Shown: positions 8,736 through 17,293 of the stretch, piece by piece | Layout of the letters: every line of letters starts with the position of its first letter | Numbering within the stretch: position 1 is the first letter of the stretch | Source of the DNA: an uncultured Prevotella sp. | GTDB lineage: Bacteria > Bacteroidota > Bacteroidia > Bacteroidales > Bacteroidaceae | Assembly (NCBI GenBank): GCA_946402275.1 | Contig: CAMIVY010000016.1 | Coordinates: forward strand, 1-64,000 | Reading direction: 5' to 3' | DNA: 64,000 bases | Translations under genes and position numbers: made by a program | Notes under the pieces: model-generated | Databases searched by the model: none | Seen by the model: the letters and a program-made list of their open reading frames with translations, nothing else | Told to the model about the DNA's origin: nothing

Positions 8736-8758
8736 GGAGTAAGGAGAGAAGGAGTAAG
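8736..8758. repeat. Left arm of a perfect 23-bp inverted repeat flanking a four-helix-bundle gene
   Basis: The arm is built from GGAGTAAG and GAGAGAA words. Its exact reverse complement is at 9157-9179, on the other side of the 8777-9151 gene. Confidence 0.85.
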
Positions 8759-8776
8759 GAGTTGAGTAGAAAAGAC

Positions 8777-9151
8777 CTAAAGGTAATTTCTTTCCTTGAT
8801 GCCTCTGTAATAGGCATTCAAAAGCCTACTCACTTCTTCTATACTCTGGTTCATATTATTATATCTATCTGAATCTATATATGAGAGGTCGTATGAGAGA
8901 AGGATATAATACCTGCATTCTTCCAAACTGCCTTGAGATATATTCAAAAAGCGCAGTTTATCTGCTATGCCATCCTTTCTATATCCTTCCACAATATTTG
9001 CAGCTATAGACACCGCTGCTCTTTCGAATTGAGAACATAAGCCATAGCGCTCATGAGCAGGGAACAATGCACAGGCTTGGTAAACCTGTATGACAAAAGC
9101 ATGAGCCTTCTGCCATGCAACGATTTCCTTGAAACTCTGCGTCATTTGCAT
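8777..9151 (-). CDS. Four-helix-bundle protein (S23/23S rRNA intervening-sequence family)
   Basis: This 124-residue protein has the family pattern AWQKAH, then LFPxxERYGL, then QFERAAVSIAANIVEGY and a second half with FLNISQGSLEECRYYI. Members form a four-helix bundle; they were first seen inside 23S rRNA intervening sequences and are related to Avd of diversity-generating retroelements, but their cellular role is unsettled. The gene is AT-rich compared with its neighbours, stands between an LpxA-like gene and the efflux operon, and is enclosed by perfect 23-bp inverted repeats. Two further relatives occur at 50819-51172 and 56909-57289. No reverse transcriptase is near. Confidence 0.88.
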   Translation of the reverse strand: MQMTQSFKEIVAWQKAHAFVIQVYQACALFPAHERYGLCSQFERAAVSIAANIVEGYRKDGIADKLRFLNISQGSLEECRYYILLSYDLSYIDSDRYNNMNQSIEEVSRLLNAYYRGIKERNYL

Positions 9152-9156
9152 TTCTA

Positions 9157-9179
9157 CTTACTCCTTCTCTCCTTACTCC
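9157..9179. repeat. Right arm of the 23-bp inverted repeat
   Basis: It is the reverse complement of 8736-8758. The CTCC/TTCT word pattern continues to 9187, 6 bp before the stop codon of the outer membrane factor gene at 9193. Confidence 0.85.
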
Positions 9180-9192
9180 TTCTCTCCTGTTT

Positions 9193-10578
9193 TCACTTTC
9201 CTCCTCCACCAAGAGCAGTGTAGAGGCTAACGACAGCCTGCATCTTATTGAAGTCATCAGTAACCTTATTGATCTGAGCAGAGAGCAGTTGCTGTTGTGC
9301 CGTAAGCACCTCCAGATAGCTGGAGCCACTGCTCTTGTAAAGAGATCGGGTATCCTCCACGTTCTTCGTCAAGACCTCGATACGCTGGCTCTCAATCTGA
9401 GAGTTGGCATCATACTGGTTGTAGTTGACGAGGGCATTGGACACTTCGTTGCCAGCCTTGAGGATAGCATTCTGCCAAGTGTTGAAAGCCTGCTCGTACT
9501 GCAACTTCGACACCTTCAACCCAGCCGTCAAGGCACCACGGTTGAAAATGGGCTGCGTCAGATTGCCGAAGAGATTGGTGAGCCACTTGCCAGGATTGAG
9601 CGAACCTCCGGAATTACCGAAAGCTCCAGAGAAACCAACAGTAATACTGGGGTAGAACTTAGAGCGAGCCGTCTGTACGTCATGGAAACAGGCAGCCAGT
9701 GACATCTCGGCATTATGCACATCAGGACGGTTTTTCAACAGCGCCATGCCAACACCGGCAGAGAACTCTGTAGGCAATGACTGCTGAGCCAGCGTGGTAC
9801 GGGGAATCTGCTGACCCGCCTGTCCGATGAGCAGGCAGAGGGCATTCTCCGTAGAACGGATCTGACGACGGAAATCGTTGGCCTGCGTCAGTGTTGACAA
9901 GTAGGCAGCCTCCGCACTCTGTACACTGGTAGAGCGCATACGTCCCAGGTTATACTGCAACTTCATCATATCCCAGGTCTCCTTGGCCATCTCACTCATC
10001 GACGTTACGATACGAAGCTGCTCATCGAGCATCAGCAAGGTATAGTAACAGTTGGCAATGCCACCGATAACCTGTGCACGGACAGCCATCTGGTAGTCTT
10101 TCGTGCCGAGGAGCTTCATCTGCGTAGAGCGCTTCTGCGACAGGATATTGCCGAAGAGGTCGAGGGTCCAGGTAGCGGTGGCAGGGAAAGAATACGACTT
10201 CATCGTTTGTGAAGGGCTGGTGTACAGCGTCTGTATATTTCCAACAGAATTTCCTCCGAAATTAACCGCAGGCAAGAAGGCCAGCTTGGCTGCTTTCAGC
10301 ATCGTCTCGTACATTTGTACGGAGAGGGTTGCATTCAGCAGGTCAGCATTCTTAGCAAGCCCTTGCTCGATAAGCTGCTGCAGCTGTGGATCGGTGAAGA
10401 CGCTACGCCAGGGCAGGTTACCAAAGGAGGCGGTATCCTGCACGGCGAGTGTGTCCACGTCGGACAGAGCGTCGCGAATGAGTCCTGTGGTGTTCACATC
10501 GGGACGCTCGTATTTATTGTATAGTCCACAACTTGACAACAGCAAGGCTGCGGACATCATCATCATCAGTTTCTTCAT
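9193..10578 (-). CDS. Outer membrane efflux lipoprotein (NodT/OprM-type RND outer membrane factor)
   Basis: This protein of about 461 residues is the TolC-like exit duct of a tripartite RND pump. The start is the ATG at 10576-10578, giving MKKLMMMMSAALLLSSC with lipobox Cys17; the longer open frame to 10662 lies inside the pump gene. It has two repeats of the OEP fold (GIANCYYTLL, then AYLSTLTQANDF, and later GNEVSNALVNYNQY, VLTAQQQLLSAQI). It is the third gene of the mfp-rnd-omf operon and starts one base after the pump stop codon, so the two are translationally coupled. The substrate cannot be read from sequence. Confidence 0.93.
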   Translation of the reverse strand: MKKLMMMMSAALLLSSCGLYNKYERPDVNTTGLIRDALSDVDTLAVQDTASFGNLPWRSVFTDPQLQQLIEQGLAKNADLLNATLSVQMYETMLKAAKLAFLPAVNFGGNSVGNIQTLYTSPSQTMKSYSFPATATWTLDLFGNILSQKRSTQMKLLGTKDYQMAVRAQVIGGIANCYYTLLMLDEQLRIVTSMSEMAKETWDMMKLQYNLGRMRSTSVQSAEAAYLSTLTQANDFRRQIRSTENALCLLIGQAGQQIPRTTLAQQSLPTEFSAGVGMALLKNRPDVHNAEMSLAACFHDVQTARSKFYPSITVGFSGAFGNSGGSLNPGKWLTNLFGNLTQPIFNRGALTAGLKVSKLQYEQAFNTWQNAILKAGNEVSNALVNYNQYDANSQIESQRIEVLTKNVEDTRSLYKSSGSSYLEVLTAQQQLLSAQINKVTDDFNKMQAVVSLYTALGGGGK

Positions 10579-10579
10579 A

Positions 10580-13500
10580 TTATTTCTCCAAATCATAATC
10601 AACAGGTTTTGCTTGTGCATACTGAGCCAACTCGGCTGCAACTTCTTCGTTCTCCTCATCATCGAACTTCAATGGACTAATCTTCTCCTGAAGGCCTTGG
10701 AAGATAACGAACAGCGTAGGAACGACGAAGAGCTGTAGAATGGTACCAATGAACATACCACCAACGGCAGCAGCACCCAGCGTCTGGTTACCATTCTTAC
10801 CTACACCACTGGCAAACATCATAGGCAACAGACCAATAACCATAGCCAGTGACGTCATCAAGATAGGACGCAGACGGGCTGCAGCACCCAAGACCGCTGA
10901 CCACGAAATGGCCATACCCGTCTGACGGCGCTCCAAAGCGAACTGCACAATCAGGATGGCGTTCTTGGCCAACAGACCAATCAGCATAATCAGCGAAATC
11001 TGCATGTAGATATCGTTGGCATGGCCGAAGAGCATGGTGAACAAGAAGCATCCAGCCAGACCGAAAGGCACAGAGAGCACCACCGCCAAGGGCAGGATGT
11101 ACGACTCGTACTGGGCCGACAGAATCAGGTAGATGAAGATGAAGCACAGCACGAAGATGATGGCTGTGGTATTCGAAGCCTTGGCTTCCTCACGTGTCAG
11201 ACCTGAATACTCATAGGTATAGCCCTGTGGCAACATATCTGCAGCAACCTCCTGGGCAGCTTTGATGGCTTCACCCGTCGAGTAGCCGTTAGCCACTGTT
11301 GCCGTCACGTTGATAGAGGTAAACAGGTTGAAGCGGTTGATGTTCGACGGACCATAGACACGCTCCAAGCGGCAGAACTCCTGAATGGGCGACATACCGC
11401 CTGGTGTACGCACATAGACGCTGTTCAGCGACTCGGGCGTCATACGGGTCTCGGGCGAGCCCTGAATCATCACACGGTAGAGCTTACCATAGGCGTTGAA
11501 GTTCGAGGCATAGAGACCGCCATAGTAACCCTGCAGTGTGGTCAGTACGGTGTTAGGCGTGATGCCTGATTTCTTACACTTCGCCACGTCTACATGCAAC
11601 ATATACTGCGGATAGTTCGGGTTGTACGAGGTCTGCGCCGTCTGGAACTCCGGACGCTTGTTGAGCTCGGCCAGATAATCCTTCACAATACCGAAGAACT
11701 TGTCGAGCGAGCCACCGGTACGGTCCTGCATCACGATAGATACACCCGAGTTGGCAGAGAAGCCGGGAATCATAGGCGGTGCAAAGGCCAGAATCTGGGC
11801 ATCCTTGATGTGGGCTGTCTTGATATAAATCTGTGCCAACACACCACTGGCCTCATAGGGATTGATGAAGAAACGGTAGATACCGTCACCCTGCCACAGG
11901 CCGCTAAGCTTCCAGAAGAATCCCTTCTGACGCTCTGAGAACGGCTTCAGCTTGATGATGAAGGTAGCCTGGTCTGAACCAGAACCCGCAATGAAGTTGT
12001 AGCCCTGAATCTGCTCACGGCTCTGGATGGCCGGGTCGGCACCCAGGATGCTGTCCACCTGACTGATGACGCGCTTGGTGCGCTCCACGGAGGTTGCAGG
12101 CGGCATCGAGATGGTACAGAAGATGGTTCCCGTATCCTCGTCAGGCACCAGACCGGTCTTGGTGGTAGCCATCGTGGTTATCAGCACTACGATGCCTATC
12201 ACAACGGTCACGATGATGGCAATGGGCTTGTGCACCAGTTTCTCTATCGCATTCTTATATTTATCGGTAGTGGCGTTGAACGCTGTATTGAACGATGCGT
12301 GGAAACGGTCTATCGCGGACATCTTCTTGCCATGTCCATCCTTGTCGTGCGGCTTCAGGAAGATGGCACACAGGGCAGGCGACAGCGTCAGGGCGTTCAG
12401 AGCAGAGATAAAGATGCTGACAGCCATCGTCACACCGAACTCACGGTAGAACGTACCCGAGGTACCACCGATGAACGACACGGGAATGAACACGGAGGCC
12501 ATCACCAGCGTGATGGAGATGATAGCACCCGAAATCTCGTTCATGGCATCGATGGAGGCCGTCAGTGGCGACTTGTAGCCTTGGTCCAACTTGGCGTGCA
12601 CGGCCTCGACCACCACGATGGCGTCATCCACCACAATGGCAATAGCCAGCAGCAGGGCGGACAGCGTCAGCAGGTTGATGGAGAATCCAAATACGCTGAG
12701 GAAGAAGAAGGTACCTACCAGCGATACCGGTACGGCAATCAGCGGGATGAGCGTCGAGCGCCAGTCCTGCAGGAAGATGTAGATTACGATGAACACCAGG
12801 ATGAGGGTGAACACCAGCGTGAACACCACCTCCTCGATAGAGGCGTACAGGAACTCGGTGACGTCGTAGTTGATCTTATACGTCATGCCCGGAGGGAACA
12901 GTTTGGCCTGTTCTTCCAGCTCAGCCTTCACGTTCTTGGCTATCTCGTTGGCATTGGAGCCGGCAATCTGCTGCACCATACCCATCACCGACGGGATGTT
13001 GTTGTTCTTCATCGACACCGAATACTGCTGACCGCCCAGTTCTATGCGGGCTACATCCTTCAGTTTCAGCGTCTGGCCAGCGTTATCACTCTGGATGATG
13101 ATGTTACCGAACTCCTCAGGGGTCTTCAGACGACCCGTATAGCGCATGGCATACTCGTAGGCCACATCCGACTGTTCACCGAAGGTACCGGGAGCAGCCT
13201 CGATGTTCTGTTCTGCCAGCACATTGCTGATGTCTGAAGGTATCAGATTGTACTGCTTCATCACGTCAGGCTTCAGCCAGATACGCATGGAGTAGGTCTT
13301 CAAACCAGGCGACTGTACGTCACCCACACCCTGAATACGCTTGATGGCGGGGATGATGTTGATGTTATTGTAGTTGGTCAGGAACTCGTCGTCGTAACGA
13401 CCGTCAGAGGTCAGCGTGAACATCAGCACCTGCGAGGTCTGACGCTTAGTCACCGTCACACCGATACGTGTCACCTCGGCAGGCAGCAGGGCCTGGGCCT

Positions 13501-13837
13501 GCGACACTCGGTTCTGCACGTTGACGGCACACATATCAGGGTTCATACCCTGGCGGAACAGCACAGAGAGCTGGGCAGAACCCGTAGAAGACGTTGAGGT
13601 GATATAGTCCATGCCTTCCACACCGTTGATGCTCTCTTCCAAGGGGGTAACAACGGAGTTCTTCACCGTCTCAGCGTCAGCACCGGGATAGGTGGTCCAT
13701 ACCGCCACGGTAGGCGGTGCTATATTGGGATACTGCTCAATAGGCAGTGACACCAGTCCGATAAGACCCAGCAGGACGATGAGGATGGAGATCACCGTCG
13801 ACAGCACTGGGCGTTTGATAAATGTTGTAAAAGTCAT
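10580..13837 (-). CDS. RND efflux pump, inner membrane transporter (HAE-1/AcrB family)
   Basis: At 1085 residues it has the full length of AcrB-type pumps. The first segment begins MTFTTFIKRPVLSTVISILI, typical of the family. The proton-relay pair is intact in VVDDAIVVVE (TM4, near residue 406), and the partner lysine lies in GLLAKNAILIV (TM10). Pore-domain motifs such as SIDAMNEISGAIIS and LPPG-like MLPQGYTYEYSG are present. It should export hydrophobic drugs, bile salts or lipids using proton motive force, working with the upstream fusion protein and downstream outer membrane factor. The 41-bp gap to the upstream gene holds short CTTCTTACAT repeats (13849-13888). Confidence 0.95.
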   Translation of the reverse strand: MTFTTFIKRPVLSTVISILIVLLGLIGLVSLPIEQYPNIAPPTVAVWTTYPGADAETVKNSVVTPLEESINGVEGMDYITSTSSTGSAQLSVLFRQGMNPDMCAVNVQNRVSQAQALLPAEVTRIGVTVTKRQTSQVLMFTLTSDGRYDDEFLTNYNNINIIPAIKRIQGVGDVQSPGLKTYSMRIWLKPDVMKQYNLIPSDISNVLAEQNIEAAPGTFGEQSDVAYEYAMRYTGRLKTPEEFGNIIIQSDNAGQTLKLKDVARIELGGQQYSVSMKNNNIPSVMGMVQQIAGSNANEIAKNVKAELEEQAKLFPPGMTYKINYDVTEFLYASIEEVVFTLVFTLILVFIVIYIFLQDWRSTLIPLIAVPVSLVGTFFFLSVFGFSINLLTLSALLLAIAIVVDDAIVVVEAVHAKLDQGYKSPLTASIDAMNEISGAIISITLVMASVFIPVSFIGGTSGTFYREFGVTMAVSIFISALNALTLSPALCAIFLKPHDKDGHGKKMSAIDRFHASFNTAFNATTDKYKNAIEKLVHKPIAIIVTVVIGIVVLITTMATTKTGLVPDEDTGTIFCTISMPPATSVERTKRVISQVDSILGADPAIQSREQIQGYNFIAGSGSDQATFIIKLKPFSERQKGFFWKLSGLWQGDGIYRFFINPYEASGVLAQIYIKTAHIKDAQILAFAPPMIPGFSANSGVSIVMQDRTGGSLDKFFGIVKDYLAELNKRPEFQTAQTSYNPNYPQYMLHVDVAKCKKSGITPNTVLTTLQGYYGGLYASNFNAYGKLYRVMIQGSPETRMTPESLNSVYVRTPGGMSPIQEFCRLERVYGPSNINRFNLFTSINVTATVANGYSTGEAIKAAQEVAADMLPQGYTYEYSGLTREEAKASNTTAIIFVLCFIFIYLILSAQYESYILPLAVVLSVPFGLAGCFLFTMLFGHANDIYMQISLIMLIGLLAKNAILIVQFALERRQTGMAISWSAVLGAAARLRPILMTSLAMVIGLLPMMFASGVGKNGNQTLGAAAVGGMFIGTILQLFVVPTLFVIFQGLQEKISPLKFDDEENEEVAAELAQYAQAKPVDYDLEK

Positions 13838-13878
13838 ATTGCTTGCTTCTTACATCCTTACTTCTTACATCTAACGTC

Positions 13879-15033
13879 TTACTTCTTCATCGCTCCCACA
13901 ATGTCGCCAGCCGACATGGCCTTAGCCTGCTCGTCTATCTTCTGCTGGTAGCGCTCGGGCGTGATGGGCACAATCTCCATGCCGTCGCTCAGTTTGGTAA
14001 TACCATTGGTGACGTACTTGTCACCAGTCTTCAGACCTTCTGTGACGATATAGTTGTTGCCGTCGTTCTGGGGGTCAACCTTAATCTCGGTATATTTCAC
14101 CTTGTTACCCTCAGCCAGCAGATAAACGAACTTCTTGTTCTGCACCTCACTGACGCAGCTCTGTGGGATGATGATAGCATTGGTGTTCTGACGGGGAATA
14201 ATCAGATTACCCGTAGCACCACTCTTCAGAATCTTCTCTGGATTGGGGAACGAGGCAATCAGCTGGACAGAACCCGTCTCTGCGTCGATGACACCACTCA
14301 TGCGGCTCACCTTACCCTCATGGGCATAGATGCTGCCGTCAGCCAGTTGGAGCTTCACGTCAGGAATGCTGTTCAGGCCCTTCTGCGAGATGATCATGGC
14401 ATCCTTCTCTGTCACAGAGAAATAGACATCCATTGACGAGATGTTAGCCACCGTGGTCAGGGCATTCGAAGCACTTACCAGGGCACCCTTCTTGAAAGGT
14501 AGCGTACCAACCACGCCAGTAGCAGGACTTTTCACAAAGCAGAAACTCAGCATCTCCTTAGCGGAAGCCAGATTTGCCTGAGCCTGAGCAAGCTGTGCCT
14601 TTGCACTCTCAAAACTATTACGGGAAGTCTGAAGCTCATAATCACCAATCACTCTATTGGCATGCAACTGCTGTGCATTCTCATAAGTCAACTTAGAGGT
14701 GTTCACCTGTTGCTGTGCTGTATTTACCGCAGCCTGAGCTTGACGAACCTGAGCCTGATAAGTCTCATTATCAACAACGAACATGGTCTGACCTGAAACA
14801 ACGGTCTGACCCTCTTTCACATTAATCTGTGTCAAGAAACCCTGAACTTTCGGACGAATCTCCACATCCTGTACACCCTTGATGGTAGCAGGATAAGTGC
14901 TCTGCATGTCAGCGGTTGAGACACCAGCAGTCTGTACGGGATACTCATTGTCGCCGAATGTAGGACGGCCACCGCCGCCTCCACATGAAACCAGTGTTGC
15001 AGCAACAGCTGCAAACATCAACATTTTTTTCAT
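13879..15033 (-). CDS. RND efflux periplasmic adaptor (membrane fusion protein, lipoprotein)
   Basis: The 384-residue protein begins MKKMLMFAAVAATLVSC with lipobox Cys17, followed by a five-glycine stretch. It has the AcrA order: a barrel-sandwich half (EIRPKVQGFLTQINVKEGQTV), an alpha hairpin rich in Q/A/N (TYQAQVRQAQAAV, QLAQAQANLASA), then the second lipoyl half (VKSPATGVVGTLPFKKGALV) and membrane-proximal strands. It would bridge the RND pump and the outer membrane duct. It is the first gene of the operon; a -7 element and a hairpin lie in its leader. Confidence 0.93.
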   Translation of the reverse strand: MKKMLMFAAVAATLVSCGGGGGRPTFGDNEYPVQTAGVSTADMQSTYPATIKGVQDVEIRPKVQGFLTQINVKEGQTVVSGQTMFVVDNETYQAQVRQAQAAVNTAQQQVNTSKLTYENAQQLHANRVIGDYELQTSRNSFESAKAQLAQAQANLASAKEMLSFCFVKSPATGVVGTLPFKKGALVSASNALTTVANISSMDVYFSVTEKDAMIISQKGLNSIPDVKLQLADGSIYAHEGKVSRMSGVIDAETGSVQLIASFPNPEKILKSGATGNLIIPRQNTNAIIIPQSCVSEVQNKKFVYLLAEGNKVKYTEIKVDPQNDGNNYIVTEGLKTGDKYVTNGITKLSDGMEIVPITPERYQQKIDEQAKAMSAGDIVGAMKK

Positions 15034-15070
15034 TTTTTCCTATTTAATAATTTATTATTAATCTTTTTAC

Positions 15071-15099
15071 GAAAACCCAAAATACTTTATTTGGTTTTC
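15071..15099 (-). promoter_or_regulatory. Leader hairpin of the efflux operon
   Basis: GAAAACCcAAA and TTTGGTTTTC pair over 10 bp with one bulged C and a loop of 8 nt. It lies between the -7 box and the start codon, so it should be transcribed; its CCAAA/TTTGG arms resemble the hairpins in the metG, tsaB and TPP promoter modules. Confidence 0.55.
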
Positions 15100-15105
15100 A
15101 GCCTG

Positions 15106-15113
15106 CAAAGTTA
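15106..15113 (-). promoter_or_regulatory. Bacteroidota -7 box for the efflux operon
   Basis: The minus strand reads TAACTTTG, which fits TAnnTTTG, 73 bp upstream of the adaptor start codon. No clear -33 TTTG is visible. Confidence 0.55.
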
Positions 15114-15188
15114 CTAATTATTTCGCAATATATATATAAGGTATGAAACATTTAACAAAATTTACCATGCTTTTCATATACTTATTCG

Positions 15189-15196
15189 TATCTTTG
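15189..15196 (+). promoter_or_regulatory. -7 box for the sigma factor gene
   Basis: TATCTTTG fits the TAnnTTTG consensus and ends 21 bp before the ATG at 15218. It supports that start over the longer open frame from 15143, which would place the promoter inside the gene. Confidence 0.65.
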
Positions 15197-15217
15197 CACA
15201 CAGAAAAAAAGAAAAAG

Positions 15218-15772
15218 ATGAAGACAAGCGAACGAGATGCCTTGATTACGGGCAACATGGGTTATGTGGTCACACTGGCTCGACAATATAAAAGTGAGTT
15301 ATTAAGTACAGACGACCTGATTAGTGAAGGAAGTATCGGCCTGATGAAAGCAGCTGACAAGTTTGACCCCAGCCGCGGGAAGCCTTTCGTGACGTTTGCT
15401 GCCCCTTTCATCCGCAGGAGCATCGAGGATGCCATTAGTCGCCTGACAGGAGAAGTCCCCATTATGTCCACAGACGAAAGCCTACCCATCGGATCTAACA
15501 ACAACTACACCCTGCTAAATGTCCTTGAGGACAAGGGAGCACCAAGGACAGATGCCGCCCTGGAGCAAAACGCCCTTTCTGACAATATGGCCAAAGCTAT
15601 CAATACACTTAATGAACGCGAGCAGGCCGTTATCAAACGCTGCTTTGGCATTGACTGTCAGCACATGACGATGGCAGAGATTGGTGAGCAATTAGGATTG
15701 AAGCGGGAAAGGGTCAGACAGATTCGCGACAAGGCGATGCGCAAACTTAAGAAAGCAGCCCCATCTGCTTAG
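15218..15772 (+). CDS. Sigma-70 family RNA polymerase sigma factor (short, without region 1)
   Basis: This 184-residue protein contains region 2 (NMGYVVTLARQYK, LISEGSIGLMKAADKFDPSRG, FVTFAAPFIRRSIEDAI) and, after a short region 3 linker, region 4 (LNEREQAVIKRCFGID, MTMAEIGEQLGLKRERVRQIRDKAMRKLK, quoted as the parts MTMAEIGEQLGL and KRERVRQIRDKAMRKL). Both match group 1/2 (RpoD-like) factors rather than ECF factors, but it is much shorter than a usual housekeeping sigma. It is monocistronic with its own promoter and overlaps the convergent cca gene by 26 bp. It may be an alternative growth-phase sigma. Confidence 0.88.
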   Translation: MKTSERDALITGNMGYVVTLARQYKSELLSTDDLISEGSIGLMKAADKFDPSRGKPFVTFAAPFIRRSIEDAISRLTGEVPIMSTDESLPIGSNNNYTLLNVLEDKGAPRTDAALEQNALSDNMAKAINTLNEREQAVIKRCFGIDCQHMTMAEIGEQLGLKRERVRQIRDKAMRKLKKAAPSA

Positions 15773-17174
15773 CCTTCTGGGTAAGGAGTTCCAACAACGG
15801 CTCGCGCTCGTTTGGCACCTTGTTGTCCAATACCGCATCCTTCAGGTATTGTTTTAACACACCGACCTCCCTGGAAGGCTTTAAATGGAACATCTCCATG
15901 ATTTCATTACCATCAATAACAGGTTGCAACAAACGCTTGTAGTCCTTAACCTGCAGATCGGCCAGTTTCTCACGAACCATACGGAAGTTCTCCAAAAAAA
16001 ACTTTTTGCGAACCTCGTTTTTGGATGTGATGTCCGCCTCACACAGCGTCATCAGGTCGTCAATATCGTCTCCCGCATCGTTTAAAAGTCGGCGCACAGC
16101 ACTGTCAGTCACCTCGCTGTCGGCAATCACCTGAGGACGCATGTGCAGGTCCACCATTTTCTGCACATACTTCATTTCCATACCCATGGGGAGCTTAAGC
16201 CTACGGAAGATGCCTGGAACCATCTTGGCCCCGATGATGTTATGGTTATGGAAAGTCCATCCGACACCAGGTTCCCACCGTTTGGAACGTGTTTTCCCAA
16301 TGTCATGCAACAAGGCACCCCAGCGGAGCCAAAGGCTTCCTTGTGCCTTCACAACATTCTCCAGCACTTCCAAGGTATGATAGAAATTGTTCTTATGCGC
16401 TTTCCCGTCCCGTTTCTCCACAATATCCAAAGCGGAGAGTTCTGGCAGAATGATTTGAAGCAAACCACTGCGTTGCAAATATTCCAACCCAATACTGGGA
16501 TGAGGAGCCATCATGATTTTGTTCAGTTCCACCTCGATGCGCTCACCACTAACTATCTTAATGCGGTCGGCCATCCGGTTGAGGGCATCGAAAGTCTCCT
16601 CTTCTATTTTGAAATTCAGCTGGGTAGCAAAACGGATGCAACGCATCATCCGCAACGGGTCGTCGCTGAAAGTCACTTCAGGGTCCAACGGTGTTGCAAT
16701 AATACCATCTTCCAAGTCTGCAATGCCGTTGAACGGATCCACCAACTCACCAAAACGGCTCTCATTCAGACAGATAGCCATTGCATTAATGGTAAAATCA
16801 CGACGATTCTGATCATCTTCTAACGTACCATCCTCAACAATCGGTTTCCGCGAATCGTGGCTATAGCTCTCCTTACGCGCTCCCACGAATTCTACCTCCA
16901 TCTCGTGAAACTTCACCTGAGCAGTACCGAAATTGCGGAACACAGACAGATGGGCACGCTTTCCCAGCAGTTGCTTGAGTTCCTGAGCCACCTGAATGCC
17001 ACTGCCCACGACAACGACATCAATATCGTCACTCGGACGTTCCAAAAAGATGTCACGCACATAGCCTCCCACCACATAGCACTCCACCCCTAGCCTATCG
17101 GCTACGGACGATATCTGGTGGAATATCTCCTGGTCTAATATTTTCGCCAACGCCTTGTCTGAATACAGTTTCAT
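15747..17174 (-). CDS. cca: CCA tRNA nucleotidyltransferase with HD domain
   Basis: The 475-residue protein starts MKLYSDKALAKIL at ATG 17172-17174; the longer frame to 17267 crosses a promoter. It has the class II nucleotidyltransferase signature GGYVRDIFL with the DxD pair in SDDIDVVVVG, then RRDFTINAMAI, RCIRFATQLNF, and an HD phosphohydrolase segment (LLHDIGKTRSKRW). It adds or repairs the 3' CCA of tRNAs. That fits this genome, because both tRNA genes in the window lack an encoded CCA. Confidence 0.93.
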   Translation of the reverse strand: MKLYSDKALAKILDQEIFHQISSVADRLGVECYVVGGYVRDIFLERPSDDIDVVVVGSGIQVAQELKQLLGKRAHLSVFRNFGTAQVKFHEMEVEFVGARKESYSHDSRKPIVEDGTLEDDQNRRDFTINAMAICLNESRFGELVDPFNGIADLEDGIIATPLDPEVTFSDDPLRMMRCIRFATQLNFKIEEETFDALNRMADRIKIVSGERIEVELNKIMMAPHPSIGLEYLQRSGLLQIILPELSALDIVEKRDGKAHKNNFYHTLEVLENVVKAQGSLWLRWGALLHDIGKTRSKRWEPGVGWTFHNHNIIGAKMVPGIFRRLKLPMGMEMKYVQKMVDLHMRPQVIADSEVTDSAVRRLLNDAGDDIDDLMTLCEADITSKNEVRKKFFLENFRMVREKLADLQVKDYKRLLQPVIDGNEIMEMFHLKPSREVGVLKQYLKDAVLDNKVPNEREPLLELLTQKAKQMGLLS

Positions 17175-17201
17175 GAAGGTCTGATATAGTGAATTTGTGC
17201 G

Positions 17202-17209
17202 CAAAGGTA
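17202..17209 (-). promoter_or_regulatory. -7 box for cca
   Basis: The minus strand reads TACCTTTG, 27 bp upstream of the cca ATG. Confidence 0.65.
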
Positions 17210-17252
17210 CAAAATAATCGTGAAAAAAAGTTGATTTTTGTTTTTTATTAGT

Positions 17253-17260
17253 TACCTTTG
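17253..17260 (+). promoter_or_regulatory. -7 box for the PAP2/beta-barrel gene
   Basis: TACCTTTG lies 33 bp before the ATG at 17294; a GTTG at 17230-17233 gives a -33-like element 19 bp upstream. Confidence 0.6.
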
Positions 17261-17293
17261 CACACAAAAATAAAAAAAATAAGAAAAAAATCT

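Noticed and set aside
8777..9151. Diversity-generating retroelement accessory gene (Avd)
   Set aside because: The fold family is related, but no reverse transcriptase, template repeat or variable repeat pair is visible nearby.
12230..13237. A 335-codon plus-strand open frame inside the RND pump gene
   Set aside because: It is antisense to a well-supported pump, is very rich in His, Arg and Gln as expected for a shadow frame, and shows no known domain.
16143..16823. A 226-codon plus-strand frame opposite cca
   Set aside because: It has no motif and is antisense to the conserved nucleotidyltransferase/HD enzyme.
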